NCBI RefSeq assembly: GCF_007665395.1
Contig: NZ_VDND01000002.1
Span: 310,001 to 374,000, forward strand
DNA length: 64,000 bases
Origin: Pseudomonas oryzihabitans
Lineage (GTDB): Bacteria > Pseudomonadota > Gammaproteobacteria > Pseudomonadales > Pseudomonadaceae
Direction of reading: 5' to 3'
Below are positions 1 to 8,513 of the stretch, one piece after another. The notes under the pieces are model-generated. The model searched no databases, had not been told where the DNA came from, and saw only the letters and a list, made by a program, of their open reading frames with translations. Position 1 is the first letter of the stretch. The number at the start of each line of letters is the position of its first letter. The position numbers and the translations under genes were made by a program.

Positions 1-2116
1 GCTGGAAGAGGCCCAGGGCCTCGGCCTGCAGGAAGCCCGCAGCCAGACCGCGGCGGTGCGCGGCGAGGCGAGTCTCGCGGATGCCTACCGCCTGTGCCTT
101 TGGTCACGCCTGGCCAACCGGGTGCTGCTGGTACTGGCCCGCTTCCCGGTGGAAGATCCCCAGGGGCTGTACCTAAGCGTGCATGGCGTGGAGTGGGAAG
201 AGCACCTGGCGCCCACCGGTACCCTCGCCGTGGGTTTCAGCGGCCAGGGCGCCGGCATCGACAACACCCACTTCGGCGCGCTCAAGGTCAAGGACGCCAT
301 CGTCGATCGCCTGCGCGAACGGACCGGCCAGCGGCCGACCGTGGACAAGATCGCCCCTGACCTGCGGGTGCATCTGCACCTGGAGCGCGGCCAGGCGATC
401 CTCTCGCTGGACCTTTCCGGGCAGAGCCTGCACCAGCGCGGCTATCGCCTGCAGCAGGGGGCGGCGCCGCTGAAGGAAAACCTCGCGGCCGCGGTGCTGA
501 TCCGCGCTGGCTGGCCGGCCCTGGCGGCCGCCGGTGGAGCCCTTGCCGACCCCATGTGCGGGGTGGGGACCTTCCTGGTCGAGGCCGGCCTGATGGCGGC
601 GGACATCGCTCCCAACCTGCGCCGCGAGCGCTGGGGCTTTTCCGGCTGGCTGGGCCATGTGCCCGCGCTCTGGCAGCAGTTGCACCAGGAAGCCGAAGCC
701 CGGGCCGCGGCCGGCCTGGCCGGGACGCCGGCCTGGATCCGCGGCTACGAAGCCGATCCGCGGCTGATCCAGCCGGCGCGCAACAACATCGAGCGGGCCG
801 GGCTGTCCGAATGGATCAAGGTCTACCAGGGTGAGGTCGCCAGCTTCGAGCCGCGCCCGGACAAGGGCCAGACCGGCCTGGTGATCTGCAACCCACCCTA
901 TGGCGAGCGCCTGGGCGACGAAGCCAGCCTGCTGTACCTCTACCAGAACCTCGGCGAGCGCCTGCGCCAGGCCTGCCTCGGCTGGCGCGCAGGGGTGTTC
1001 ACCGGCGCCCCCGAGCTGGGCAAGCGCATGGGCATCCGCAGCCACAAGCAATACGCCTTCTGGAACGGCGCCTTGCCCTGCAAGTTGCTGATGTTCGAGG
1101 TGGAGCCGCGGCAGTTCGTCACCGGCAGCCGCAGCGGCGAGCGGCCGGCCACGGCCCAGGCGGCGGAGCCGGCCAAGCTCAGCGAGGGCGGGCAGATGTT
1201 CGCCAATCGCCTGCAGAAGAATCTCAAGCAACTCGGCAAGTGGGCGCGCAACCAGGGCGTGCAGTGCTATCGGCTGTATGACGCCGACATGCCCGAATAC
1301 GCCGTGGCCGTGGACCTCTATGGCGAGCGCGTCCATGTGCAGGAATACGCGCCGCCACGTTCCATCGATCCGGACAAGGCCCAGGCGCGCCTGCTCGACG
1401 CCCTGGCGGCCATTCCCCAGGCGCTGGGCATAGATCCATCGCTGGTGGTGGTCAAGCGGCGCGAGCGGCAGAGTGGCACCAAGCAGTACGAACGCCAGGC
1501 GGCCCAGGGTGAGTTCCTGCAGGTGGACGAGGCGGGCGCCAAGCTGCTGGTCAACCTGACCGACTACCTGGACACCGGCCTGTTCCTGGATCACCGACCG
1601 CTGCGCCTGCGCCTGCGCCAGGAAGCCCAGGGCAAGCGCTTCCTCAACCTGTTCTGCTACACCGGCGCCGCCACGGTGCAGGCGGCGGTGGGTGGGGCGC
1701 GCAGCACCACCAGCGTCGATCTCTCGCGGACCTATCTCGACTGGGCGCGGCGCAACCTCGCCCTCAACGGGTTCTCCGAGCGGCATCGCCTGGAGCAGGG
1801 CGACGTGCTGCACTGGCTGGAAAACGATCGTGGCGAATACGATCTGATCTTCGTCGATCCGCCGACCTTCTCCAACTCCAAGCGCCTGGAAGGGGTCTTC
1901 GACGTCCAGCGTGACCACGTCGGGCTCATCGATTCGGCCATGGCGCACCTGAGTCGCACCGGCGTGCTGTATTTCTCCAACAACTTCCGCAAGTTCGAGC
2001 TCGACGAGGGCCTTGGCGAGCGCTACCGCGTCGAGGAGATCACCGCCAGCACCCTGGACCCGGATTTCGCCCGGAATCCCAAGATCCACCGCGCCTGGCG
2101 ATTCAGCCTGCAGTGA
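1..2116 (+). CDS. rlmL: RlmKL, bifunctional 23S rRNA methyltransferase (5' partial)
   Basis: Bifunctional methyltransferase that modifies 23S rRNA at G2445 (m2G, RlmL half) and G2069 (m7G, RlmK half). The reading frame is open from the first complete codon at base 2, so the gene starts upstream; comparison with the remembered E. coli protein suggests only about 20 residues are missing. The RlmL half carries the NPPYGERLG methyltransferase motif coded near 890. The RlmK half carries LFCYTGAATVQA (near 1650) and the catalytic-loop motif DPPTFSNS (near 1856). The visible 704 residues fit the family length of just over 700. The stop is at 2114-2116. A GTG at 56 is an in-frame valine, not a start. 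Confidence 0.96.
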   Translation, partial: LEEAQGLGLQEARSQTAAVRGEASLADAYRLCLWSRLANRVLLVLARFPVEDPQGLYLSVHGVEWEEHLAPTGTLAVGFSGQGAGIDNTHFGALKVKDAIVDRLRERTGQRPTVDKIAPDLRVHLHLERGQAILSLDLSGQSLHQRGYRLQQGAAPLKENLAAAVLIRAGWPALAAAGGALADPMCGVGTFLVEAGLMAADIAPNLRRERWGFSGWLGHVPALWQQLHQEAEARAAAGLAGTPAWIRGYEADPRLIQPARNNIERAGLSEWIKVYQGEVASFEPRPDKGQTGLVICNPPYGERLGDEASLLYLYQNLGERLRQACLGWRAGVFTGAPELGKRMGIRSHKQYAFWNGALPCKLLMFEVEPRQFVTGSRSGERPATAQAAEPAKLSEGGQMFANRLQKNLKQLGKWARNQGVQCYRLYDADMPEYAVAVDLYGERVHVQEYAPPRSIDPDKAQARLLDALAAIPQALGIDPSLVVVKRRERQSGTKQYERQAAQGEFLQVDEAGAKLLVNLTDYLDTGLFLDHRPLRLRLRQEAQGKRFLNLFCYTGAATVQAAVGGARSTTSVDLSRTYLDWARRNLALNGFSERHRLEQGDVLHWLENDRGEYDLIFVDPPTFSNSKRLEGVFDVQRDHVGLIDSAMAHLSRTGVLYFSNNFRKFELDEGLGERYRVEEITASTLDPDFARNPKIHRAWRFSLQ

Positions 2117-2280
2117 CGGTGGCCGGCTGAACTGGCGCTGAACGAGTCCGGCATCGGAGAGCGCAGGGTGTGACCTTGCGCAATCCAGCCTTTTCCCGGC
2201 GAGGTCCGACCTGCCCGTGCCGTCCACAATGACGGCGCGGCGCTGGGTCGTACCCGGCGGGAGGAGGAAAAGGTTCGACA

Positions 2281-3315
2281 ATGCTGGTTTCACTGCAGGC
2301 TCTCAGGGCCCTGGCCGCCTGGCTGGTGGTCTTCCATCACTTCATGCAGGTGTTCTTCGATTTCCACGCCGACAGCCTCGGCGGGCATCTGCTGGCCACG
2401 CGCGGGCAGGTCGGGGTCGATATCTTCTTCGTGCTCAGCGGCTTCGTGATCTACCTGTCCACCGCGGGACGATCGCTCAAGCGCAGCACCTTCCTCTGGC
2501 ATCGCATCGCCCGCATCGTCCCGGCCTACTGGCTGTATACGGCGGTGACGGCGTTGATCCTCTATCTGGCCAGCGACGTGATGCCGATCTACGGCGTTGC
2601 GGCGCGCGAGCTGCTGCTCTCGCTGTTCTTTATCCCCAGCGAGAATCCAGCCGGCTTCGGGCACTATCCGATCCTGCCGGTGGGCTGGACCCTCAACTTC
2701 GAGATGCTGTTCTACCTGCTCTTCGCGCTGTCCTTCGGCGTGGCCGAGCGCTGGCGCATCGGGATGGTCAGCCTGCTGGTGATCCTGGTCAGCCTGGTGC
2801 TGACCCGCGAGGCCTTCGTCAGCAACTTCTATCGCAATCCGATCATCTTCGAGTTCCTGCTCGGCGTGACCCTGGCGGCGCTCCATCGGCGTGGCGCCTT
2901 GCGTGCCCCCCAACCGCTGGCGCTAGCGGCTGCCCTGGCGGCCCTGGCCTGCCTGGTGGCCTTTCCGGCGGATCATCCCTATCGCCTGCTGACCTGGGGG
3001 GTGCCCAGCGCGGTACTGGTCGGTGCCTGCGTGATTCTCGAGCCCTGGTTCGCCGGCTCGCGGCTATGCCAGGCGCTGGGCGACTGGTCCTACTCGGTCT
3101 ATCTGGTGCACGTCATCGTGCTCTGGCTGGGCGACTACTGGCTGCACCAGCAGTGGGGCCTGACGCCCTACCAGACCCTGGCGATCTGCCTGCCGGTGAT
3201 CCTGCTGGTGGCCTGGGCCAGCTACGAATGGATCGAGCGGCGCCTGTCGCGCACCCTGCGCCAGTTCGGCGAACGCCTGCTACGCCGGCGTTCGTCCTGG
3301 GCGACCGGTCAGTAG
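2281..3315 (+). CDS. Acyltransferase family 3 membrane protein (OafA/YrhL-like)
   Basis: Predicted integral-membrane O-acyltransferase of 344 residues. Family members transfer acetyl or other acyl groups onto surface polysaccharides or lipids; the substrate here is unknown. The N-terminus has the family arrangement of an arginine followed about ten residues later by a His-His pair (RALAAWLVVFHH), and about ten hydrophobic segments follow. The start is supported by a strong GGAGG about ten bases upstream. The C-terminal tail is basic (LLRRRSSW). The stop overlaps the convergent oxidoreductase gene by 7 bp. No glycosyltransferase or O-antigen genes lie next to it, so the role cannot be inferred from context. 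Confidence 0.9.
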   Translation: MLVSLQALRALAAWLVVFHHFMQVFFDFHADSLGGHLLATRGQVGVDIFFVLSGFVIYLSTAGRSLKRSTFLWHRIARIVPAYWLYTAVTALILYLASDVMPIYGVAARELLLSLFFIPSENPAGFGHYPILPVGWTLNFEMLFYLLFALSFGVAERWRIGMVSLLVILVSLVLTREAFVSNFYRNPIIFEFLLGVTLAALHRRGALRAPQPLALAAALAALACLVAFPADHPYRLLTWGVPSAVLVGACVILEPWFAGSRLCQALGDWSYSVYLVHVIVLWLGDYWLHQQWGLTPYQTLAICLPVILLVAWASYEWIERRLSRTLRQFGERLLRRRSSWATGQ

Positions 3316-4367
3316 GCGTCGCGCTCGGCGGCGGTGAGCTCAGGCACCAGGGCGCGGCCTTCCACGGCCGAGCGCTGCGCCGTTTCCAGCAACGCCATGA
3401 GCGCGCAGGCCTGGGCCGGCGGGACCGGATTGGCGGCATGGCCGGCGAGGGCTTCGACCAGTGCGAGGTAGTAGCGGCGCTGATCGCCCGCGGGGGTAGG
3501 CAGCGCCTGGCGCTCGCCGCTGCCGTCGATGAACCAGCCAGGGTCCGGATCGGCGCCCCACTCGGGACCGCCCGGACGCTGTCCCGCCTTGAGCGCATCC
3601 TCCTGGCGATCCGCGCCCAGCTTGATCCAGCTGCCAGCCGTCCCCTGGGCGAGGAAGCGTGGTACGCCACCGGCGGCCAGCATGCCGGCTCTCAGGGTGA
3701 CCTGGCGGGCGCCGTAATCGAGCTGCACCTGGAACCAGTCGTCGGTAAGGGCGCCAGGTCGTTGCCGCACCAGGCTCGCCTGCAGCCGCTGCGGCAGGCC
3801 GAACAGGCAGAGGGCCTGGTCCAGCAGATGGGGGCCGAGGTCGAACCAGAGGCCGCTGCCCGGCAGGTCCGCCTCGCGCCAGCGCTCCCGCACCTGGGGG
3901 CGGAAGCGTTCGATGCGCGATTCCAGGCTGGTGAGTTCACCCAGGACGCCACGGGCGAGGACGTCCTGCAACCCGAGGAAGTCGCTGTCCCAGCGGCGAT
4001 TCTGGAACACCGACAGCAGGCGACCGGCCTGAGCGGCTTCCTGGGCCAGTCGCCGGGCTTCGGCGAGGGTCACGGTGAAGGGCTTGTCGACCACCACGTG
4101 CTTGCCGGCGGCCAGGGCGGCGCTGGCGAGCGGGGCATGGGTCTGGTTGGGCGAGGCGATGACCACCAGGTCGATGGCCGGATCGCGAACGGCGGCCGAA
4201 TAGTCCGCGGTGACCCTTGCCCCGGGCAGGTCGGCATGGACGCGGGCGGCATCCCGCGAGGCGACCAGCTCCAGGGACAGACCGGGGATCGAGCGCAGCA
4301 GGGGGGCATGGAAGGTCTGGCCGACGAAGCCATAGCCGACCAGGGCGACACGTACAGGGGAGGGCAT
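3309..4367 (-). CDS. Gfo/Idh/MocA family NAD(P)-dependent oxidoreductase
   Basis: Predicted dehydrogenase of 352 residues. The N-terminal Rossmann fold shows VALVGYGFVGQTFHAP, and the family EKP-type motif appears as HVVVDKPF (about residues 95-102), where the lysine normally acts in catalysis. The start at 4367 is chosen over an upstream in-frame codon at 4436 because the Rossmann strand begins directly after it and AAGGA precedes it. The upstream extension would also run through the terminator of the neighbouring gene. It resembles E. coli YdgJ/YhhX-type members whose substrates are poorly defined. It overlaps the acyltransferase stop by 7 bp on the opposite strand. Confidence 0.93.
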   Translation of the reverse strand: MPSPVRVALVGYGFVGQTFHAPLLRSIPGLSLELVASRDAARVHADLPGARVTADYSAAVRDPAIDLVVIASPNQTHAPLASAALAAGKHVVVDKPFTVTLAEARRLAQEAAQAGRLLSVFQNRRWDSDFLGLQDVLARGVLGELTSLESRIERFRPQVRERWREADLPGSGLWFDLGPHLLDQALCLFGLPQRLQASLVRQRPGALTDDWFQVQLDYGARQVTLRAGMLAAGGVPRFLAQGTAGSWIKLGADRQEDALKAGQRPGGPEWGADPDPGWFIDGSGERQALPTPAGDQRRYYLALVEALAGHAANPVPPAQACALMALLETAQRSAVEGRALVPELTAAERDAY

Positions 4368-4395
4368 GCAGTCATCCTTTTGCCAGCACTGAAAA

Positions 4396-4426
4396 CACCG
4401 GGGCCGCTCCCTGAGCGGCCCCGGTG
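4396..4426 (-). terminator. Intrinsic terminator of the hibernation factor gene
   Basis: A perfect 14-bp stem (4396-4409 with 4413-4426) and a 3-base loop, followed on the minus strand by TTTT at 4395-4392. It lies 24 bases after the stop of the HPF/RaiA gene and before the start of the oxidoreductase gene, so the two are probably separate transcripts. Confidence 0.85.
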
Positions 4427-4449
4427 CAAAACCCAAGCTTAGCGCAGCC

Positions 4450-4887
4450 TTACTTCAGCTGATGCTCCTGAGCTAGTTGCTCGCGCTCGAGGAATTCGTC
4501 CTGGCGCAGCGAATCCTTGAATTCTTCCGAGTCTTCCAGGGCGATGGGATCGTTGAGTTCGCCGCCGGACAGCCGCTTTTTCTCCAGTTTGCCGGACAGG
4601 TTGCCGATGGCCCGCGCCAGCTTGTCGGCGGCGCCGTCCACCGCCAGGTCGAGCGAATCGGCCTTGTGCGTCACCGACAGGGGTTGGTGGCCCTTGATGC
4701 GTGCCTCCATCTGGCAGCGCTTGTCCTGCGCGCCCGACTTGCCGGCGTTTTCGTCGTTCAGGTGTACCTCGACCCGGGTCAGGAGTTCGTCGAAGCGCTC
4801 CAGGCGGTCTTCCACCACGGATGCCACCCAATTTTGCAGACCGGCACTGCCTTCTATGTTGTGATCACTATTGACTTGGACTTGCAT
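4450..4887 (-). CDS. HPF/RaiA-family ribosome-associated protein
   Basis: Small protein of 145 residues of the ribosome-hibernation/sigma-54 modulation family (fold PF02482), which binds the 30S subunit and protects or dimerises idle ribosomes. The sequence starts MQVQVNSDHNIEG and contains the typical beta-alpha core (RFDELLTRVEVHLNDENA, then QMEARIKGHQPLSV). A charged tail follows (EDSEEFKDSLRQDEFLER). The start at 4887 has GAGGAAG just upstream; the 39-residue upstream extension lacks any family similarity. It is not beside rpoN, where the classical Pseudomonas hpf lies, so this is probably a second paralogue. Confidence 0.88.
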   Translation of the reverse strand: MQVQVNSDHNIEGSAGLQNWVASVVEDRLERFDELLTRVEVHLNDENAGKSGAQDKRCQMEARIKGHQPLSVTHKADSLDLAVDGAADKLARAIGNLSGKLEKKRLSGGELNDPIALEDSEEFKDSLRQDEFLEREQLAQEHQLK

Positions 4888-5111
4888 GCGGCTTCCTCTT
4901 TTTGACGGGCCTACCCATTGGATGAGGCCGGTCACGCCGAGGTTCAAGGCTGTTCGTCTGCCCGGCGTGTCACCCGATGTTTCGATCTGGCAGTGTCTAG
5001 GCACGTCGTCTCGAGCGGAAAAACGACGCTCAGGTCGCAGGTCGCTGGCGTTTTGCCCTTATCCACTGATAATGCGCGACCTTCCATCGTCCGTCGCAGT
5101 GGGGATCGTCA
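4888..5111. other. Divergent intergenic region, hibernation factor / diguanylate cyclase
   Basis: This 224-bp gap must hold promoters for both flanking genes. Only the two ribosome binding sites are clear (GAGGAAG for the minus-strand gene, GGGGAT for the plus-strand gene). I see no convincing -35/-10 pair or repeat. Confidence 0.5.
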
Positions 5112-6176
5112 ATGCCAGATGTGCTCACGCGTGGTCGCAGCTTCGCCCGGCGCCTCTGGCTGCCTCGGGCGGTCGGTCTGTTGCTCAGTCTGAGCTGCAT
5201 CGTCTCGGTCCAGATCACCCAGCCGGTGTCCATCGGCCTCTGGGTCCTGCTGCTGGCCAATGCGCTGCTCTGGTCGCCGCTGGCCTATGTGCGGGCGGTC
5301 CGCGCCCAGAACCCCTATCGCACCGAATTGAGCAATCTGTTGCTGGACTGCGCGTCGGCGGGCTTCTGGACGGCGAGCATGGGCTTCAATCTGCTGCCCA
5401 GCGCGACCCTGCTCGCCATGACCGGCCTGAACATGCTGGGCGCGGGCGGTCTGCCGTTCTGGCGGCGCGGGCTCCTGGCCCAGCTGGGCGGCATGCTCGT
5501 CGGACTGGTGGTGCTGCGTCACCCGGTTGCCCTGGAGACCTCCACCGCGCAGATCTATGCCTGCCTGCCGATGATCGTCGGCTATCCCTGGGCCCTGGGC
5601 CTGGTGAGCTTTCGCCTGGCGCAGCAGCTGTCGCGGCGCAAGCAGGAGCTGGAGCTGATCAGCAAGCAGGACGGCATGACCGGCCTGCACAACCGCACGC
5701 ACTGGGACCAGCTGCTGCAGCGTGAATTCGCCCGCTGCAAGCGCAGTGGTGCCGCCGCCACCCTGGTGATGATCGACCTGGACAACTTCAAGCTGGTCAA
5801 CGACCGCTTCGGCCATCAGGCTGGCGACGAGATGCTCCGCCAATTCTCCGCGCTGTTGGCCCGGACCATCCGCACCAGTGATCTTGCCGGTCGTTTCGGC
5901 GGTGACGAATTCGGTATCCTCTTGCCCGATACCTCGCCCGATCAGGCCATCGAGCTGATACGTCGTCTGCAGGAGCGCCTGCACGGGATGCAGTCGGGTG
6001 GCCCCGGTGAGCGCCAGAACGTCCGCGTCGGCATGAGTTGCGGCATCGCCGGTTTCGACCGGGCCTACGATGACGTCGCCCACTGGCTGCAGGCAGCCGA
6101 CTTCGCCCTGTACCGGGCCAAGGCCCAGGGTCGCGGTCGGGCGGAGGTGGCCGATCCCCAAGGAGTGCTGGCATGA
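5112..6176 (+). CDS. Diguanylate cyclase with MASE2 membrane sensor (AdrA/DgcC-like)
   Basis: Makes cyclic di-GMP from two GTP at the inner membrane. It has 354 residues. Residues about 15-165 form a MASE2-type membrane sensor: several hydrophobic segments with the conserved block NLLLDCASAGFW and FNLLPSA. The GGDEF domain follows from about 185, with an intact GGDEF at 263-267 and an inhibitory RxxD site (R254-D257) five residues before it, so the enzyme should be active and product-inhibited. Architecture matches E. coli AdrA/DgcC, which promotes cellulose synthesis; no cellulose genes are in the window. The stop overlaps ybaK as ATGA, implying translational coupling. Confidence 0.93.
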   Translation: MPDVLTRGRSFARRLWLPRAVGLLLSLSCIVSVQITQPVSIGLWVLLLANALLWSPLAYVRAVRAQNPYRTELSNLLLDCASAGFWTASMGFNLLPSATLLAMTGLNMLGAGGLPFWRRGLLAQLGGMLVGLVVLRHPVALETSTAQIYACLPMIVGYPWALGLVSFRLAQQLSRRKQELELISKQDGMTGLHNRTHWDQLLQREFARCKRSGAAATLVMIDLDNFKLVNDRFGHQAGDEMLRQFSALLARTIRTSDLAGRFGGDEFGILLPDTSPDQAIELIRRLQERLHGMQSGGPGERQNVRVGMSCGIAGFDRAYDDVAHWLQAADFALYRAKAQGRGRAEVADPQGVLA

Positions 6177-6643
6177 CCCCGGCGATAGAATTGCTCAAGA
6201 AGAGCCAGGTGCCCCACGAGGTGCTGAGCTACCACCATGATCCCAAGGCCGCGTCCTACGGCCTGGAAGCCGCCGAAAAGCTCGGCCTGGCGCCGGCAAC
6301 GGTGTTCAAGACCCTGCTGGCGGCGAGCGAGAAGCAGGAGTTGCTGGTGGCCATCGTGCCGGTCGCCGGTACCCTGGATCTCAAGGCCCTGGCCCAGGCC
6401 GCCGGGGTCAAGAAGCTGGAAATGGCCAAGCCCGACCAGGCCCAGCGCAGCACCGGCTACCTGGTGGGTGGCATCAGTCCGCTGGGGCAGAAGAAGCGGC
6501 TGCGGACCTTCATCGACGAATCCGCGGCGGCGCTGGCCTGTATCCACGTCAGCGCGGGTCGCCGGGGTTTGGAAGTCGCCCTGGCACCTGCCGATCTCGC
6601 CCGTTTGCTGGAAGCGCCTTTCGTACCGATCGGCAAGGCTTGA
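6173..6643 (+). CDS. ybaK: Cys-tRNA(Pro)/Cys-tRNA(Cys) deacylase YbaK
   Basis: Aminoacyl-tRNA trans-editing enzyme of 156 residues that hydrolyses mischarged Cys-tRNA(Pro). Family features visible are TPAIELLKKSQVPHEVLSYH at the N-terminus, the conserved lysine region in ATVFKTLLA, and GGISPLGQKKRLRTFIDESA, which matches the YbaK/EbsC domain. Length is as expected (about 156-160). Its ATG overlaps the TGA of the diguanylate cyclase, so the two are co-translated although no functional link is known. Confidence 0.95.
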   Translation: MTPAIELLKKSQVPHEVLSYHHDPKAASYGLEAAEKLGLAPATVFKTLLAASEKQELLVAIVPVAGTLDLKALAQAAGVKKLEMAKPDQAQRSTGYLVGGISPLGQKKRLRTFIDESAAALACIHVSAGRRGLEVALAPADLARLLEAPFVPIGKA

Positions 6644-6661
6644 GCGCCTGTCTATCAGGTA

Positions 6662-6913
6662 GCGTGGAAAACCGCGTAGCGTTTTCCACGCGCGATCAGG
6701 CTGGTGGTGGACAAGGCTACGCCGTTGTCCACTCTACGACTGAGCCCAATGGGCAGGTCGTGCCTGAAGATGTTGGGCTTCGCTACGCTCAACCCAACCT
6801 ACACTTGCCTGCAGGCACCTGCAGTGGCGTAGGTTGGCGCTGAGCGCAGCGAAGCCCAACGAGTTGGCGGCCTGGCTGTGTTTGTTGGGCTTCGCTGCGC
6901 TCAGCCCAACCTA
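6662..6913. repeat. Cluster of REP-like palindromic repeats
   Basis: The 304-bp gap between ybaK and mtlY holds no gene but at least five palindromic units. Unit 1 (6662-6691) has perfect 11-bp arms GCGTGGAAAAC/GTTTTCCACGC. Unit 2 (6707-6732) has GTGGACAA/TTGTCCAC arms. Units 3 (6772-6802), 4 (6829-6860) and 5 (6884-6913) are copies of one imperfect palindrome beginning GTTGGGCTTCGCT; unit 4 is inverted relative to 3 and 5. The alternating orientation is typical of REP/REPIN clusters mobilised in trans by RAYT transposases. No RAYT gene is in the window. The folded units may also stop or stabilise the convergent ybaK and mtlY transcripts. Confidence 0.85.
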
Positions 6914-6947
6914 AGTAGGGTCTTGCGGTAGGGGCACTGCCTATCCG

Positions 6948-8444
6948 CTAGGCGATCCCGTAGCTCTCGCGCAGCTGCTGCCGATAGCGCTGGTAGGCCG
7001 CTTCGTACTCGGCGACCCGCGCGGGATCCGGTTCGGCACGGCTGGCCGGGTCCAGGTGCACGCAGCGTTCGGTGAGGCTGTCCAGCGACTCGGGGCGGCC
7101 CTGTTCGCGACTCCAGCACCAGGCGGCCTGCAGGGCGCCGCCCAGGGCCGCGGCTTCGCCATGCACCGGGCAGACCACCGGGGTGTTCATCAGATCGGCG
7201 ATCAGCTGGCGCCACACCGGGCTCTTGGCGCCGCCGCCGATCAGTCTCAGGGTGTCGCCGGGCATGCCCAGCTCGCGCAGCAGGTCGAAGCCGTATCTCA
7301 GGGCGAAGCTCACCCCCTCGACCACCGCCCGGCAGAGGTTGGCACGGGTCAGGTTGGTGGCGGTCAGGCCGTGCAGGCTGGCGGTGGCGCTCGGCAATGC
7401 CGGTACCCGTTCGCCATTGAGAAAGGGCAGCATCAGCACGCCCTCGGCGCCGACCGGCGACTGCGCCACCAGGCGGGTGAATTCGGCGAGGTCCAGGCCG
7501 AGCAGCTCGCGGATCTGGCCACTGGCATTGGTCAGGTTCATGGTACAGATCAGCGGCAGCCAGCCGCCGTTGGACGAGCAGAAGCCGGCCACGGCGGGAT
7601 GTTTGCTGATGCGGGGTTCGTCGGAATAGCCGTAGAGGGTGCCCGAGGTACCCAGGCTCAGGGTGATCTGGCCGGCGCGGCTGTTGCCGGTGCCCAGGGC
7701 GCCCATCATGTTGTCGCCGCCACCACTGGAGACCAGCGCCTGGGGATTGATGCCCAGTTGGTCAGCGATCTCCGGGCGCAGCCGACCGACCGGCTGGTCG
7801 GCCTCGATCAGCTCGGGCAGGGCCCGCTCCAGGCGCCCGCTGGGGTCGATGTGGCGCAGCAGTTCCAGGTCGTATTGGCGCGTCCGCACATTGAAGTAGC
7901 CGGTGCCCGAGGCATCGCCATACTCGGCCACGGCGCGCCCGGTCAGCCAGAAGTTGAGATAGTCATGAGGCAGCAGGACTTGGGCGATGCGGGCGAACAC
8001 CTCGGGGTGCTGCTCCTTGGTCCACAGCAGCTTGGAGACGGTGTAGCCCGGGGCGATGGCCAGGCCCAGGCGGGCGAGGGAACCCTCGACGCCGCCCAGG
8101 TGGTCCAGCAACCGCTGATTCTCGGGGGTGGATTCGGTGTCGCACCAGAGCTTGGCCGGACGCAGTACCTGGCCCTCTGCATCGAGCAGCACCAAGCCGT
8201 GCTGCTGGCCGGAAACGCCGACGCCGAGGATGTCCTGACCGTCGCTGCCGGCCTGCGCCAGGGCGGCACGGGTGGCGCTGACCAGGGCGGTGATCCAGTC
8301 GGCCGGCGCCTGCTCGCGGCGGCCGTTGGCGCCTTCGGTCAGCCGGTGGGGCGCGCTGCCCTCACCGAGTACGGTACCGCGTTCGGCATCCAGGACCACC
8401 ACCTTGGTGCCCTGGGTACCGCAATCTATCCCGAGAAATCTCAT
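6948..8444 (-). CDS. mtlY: Xylulokinase MtlY (FGGY family)
   Basis: Carbohydrate kinase of 498 residues that phosphorylates D-xylulose (in pseudomonads it handles the product of D-arabitol oxidation). It belongs to the FGGY family: FLGIDCGTQGTKVVVLD forms the N-terminal phosphate-binding loop, and LIGGGAKSPVWRQLIADL is the C-terminal signature. It is the last gene of the mtl operon. The start at 8444 has AAGGAG at good spacing, directly preceded by an A-rich AACAACAA stretch (see the Crc/Hfq motif entry). P. fluorescens carries fructokinase mtlZ next; here the REP cluster follows instead. Confidence 0.94.
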   Translation of the reverse strand: MRFLGIDCGTQGTKVVVLDAERGTVLGEGSAPHRLTEGANGRREQAPADWITALVSATRAALAQAGSDGQDILGVGVSGQQHGLVLLDAEGQVLRPAKLWCDTESTPENQRLLDHLGGVEGSLARLGLAIAPGYTVSKLLWTKEQHPEVFARIAQVLLPHDYLNFWLTGRAVAEYGDASGTGYFNVRTRQYDLELLRHIDPSGRLERALPELIEADQPVGRLRPEIADQLGINPQALVSSGGGDNMMGALGTGNSRAGQITLSLGTSGTLYGYSDEPRISKHPAVAGFCSSNGGWLPLICTMNLTNASGQIRELLGLDLAEFTRLVAQSPVGAEGVLMLPFLNGERVPALPSATASLHGLTATNLTRANLCRAVVEGVSFALRYGFDLLRELGMPGDTLRLIGGGAKSPVWRQLIADLMNTPVVCPVHGEAAALGGALQAAWCWSREQGRPESLDSLTERCVHLDPASRAEPDPARVAEYEAAYQRYRQQLRESYGIA

Positions 8445-8453
8445 GCCTGGCCG

Positions 8454-8468
8454 CTCCTTATTGTTGTT
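8454..8468 (-). promoter_or_regulatory. Candidate Crc/Hfq A-rich motif at the mtlY ribosome binding site
   Basis: The minus strand reads AACAACAATAAGGAG, an AAnAAnAA-type catabolite activity motif fused to the Shine-Dalgarno AAGGAG of mtlY. In Pseudomonas, Hfq with Crc binds such motifs near start codons and blocks translation during growth on preferred carbon sources. The motif is seen; the regulation is inferred. Confidence 0.65.
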
Positions 8469-8513
8469 GGGCTCGTCGGAAAAGTCGCCGCTGCGGGCAG
8501 TTTCGGACGCAGC

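Noticed and set aside
173..2293. 706-codon open frame on the minus strand
   Set aside because: Lies antisense to rlmKL; a frame effect of high GC and biased codons, with low-complexity composition and no domain.
2217..4442. 741-codon plus-strand frame overlapping the acyltransferase and oxidoreductase
   Set aside because: Runs out of frame through one real gene and antisense through another.
6640..6843. 67-codon plus-strand frame after ybaK
   Set aside because: Consists of palindromic repeat units, not coding sequence.
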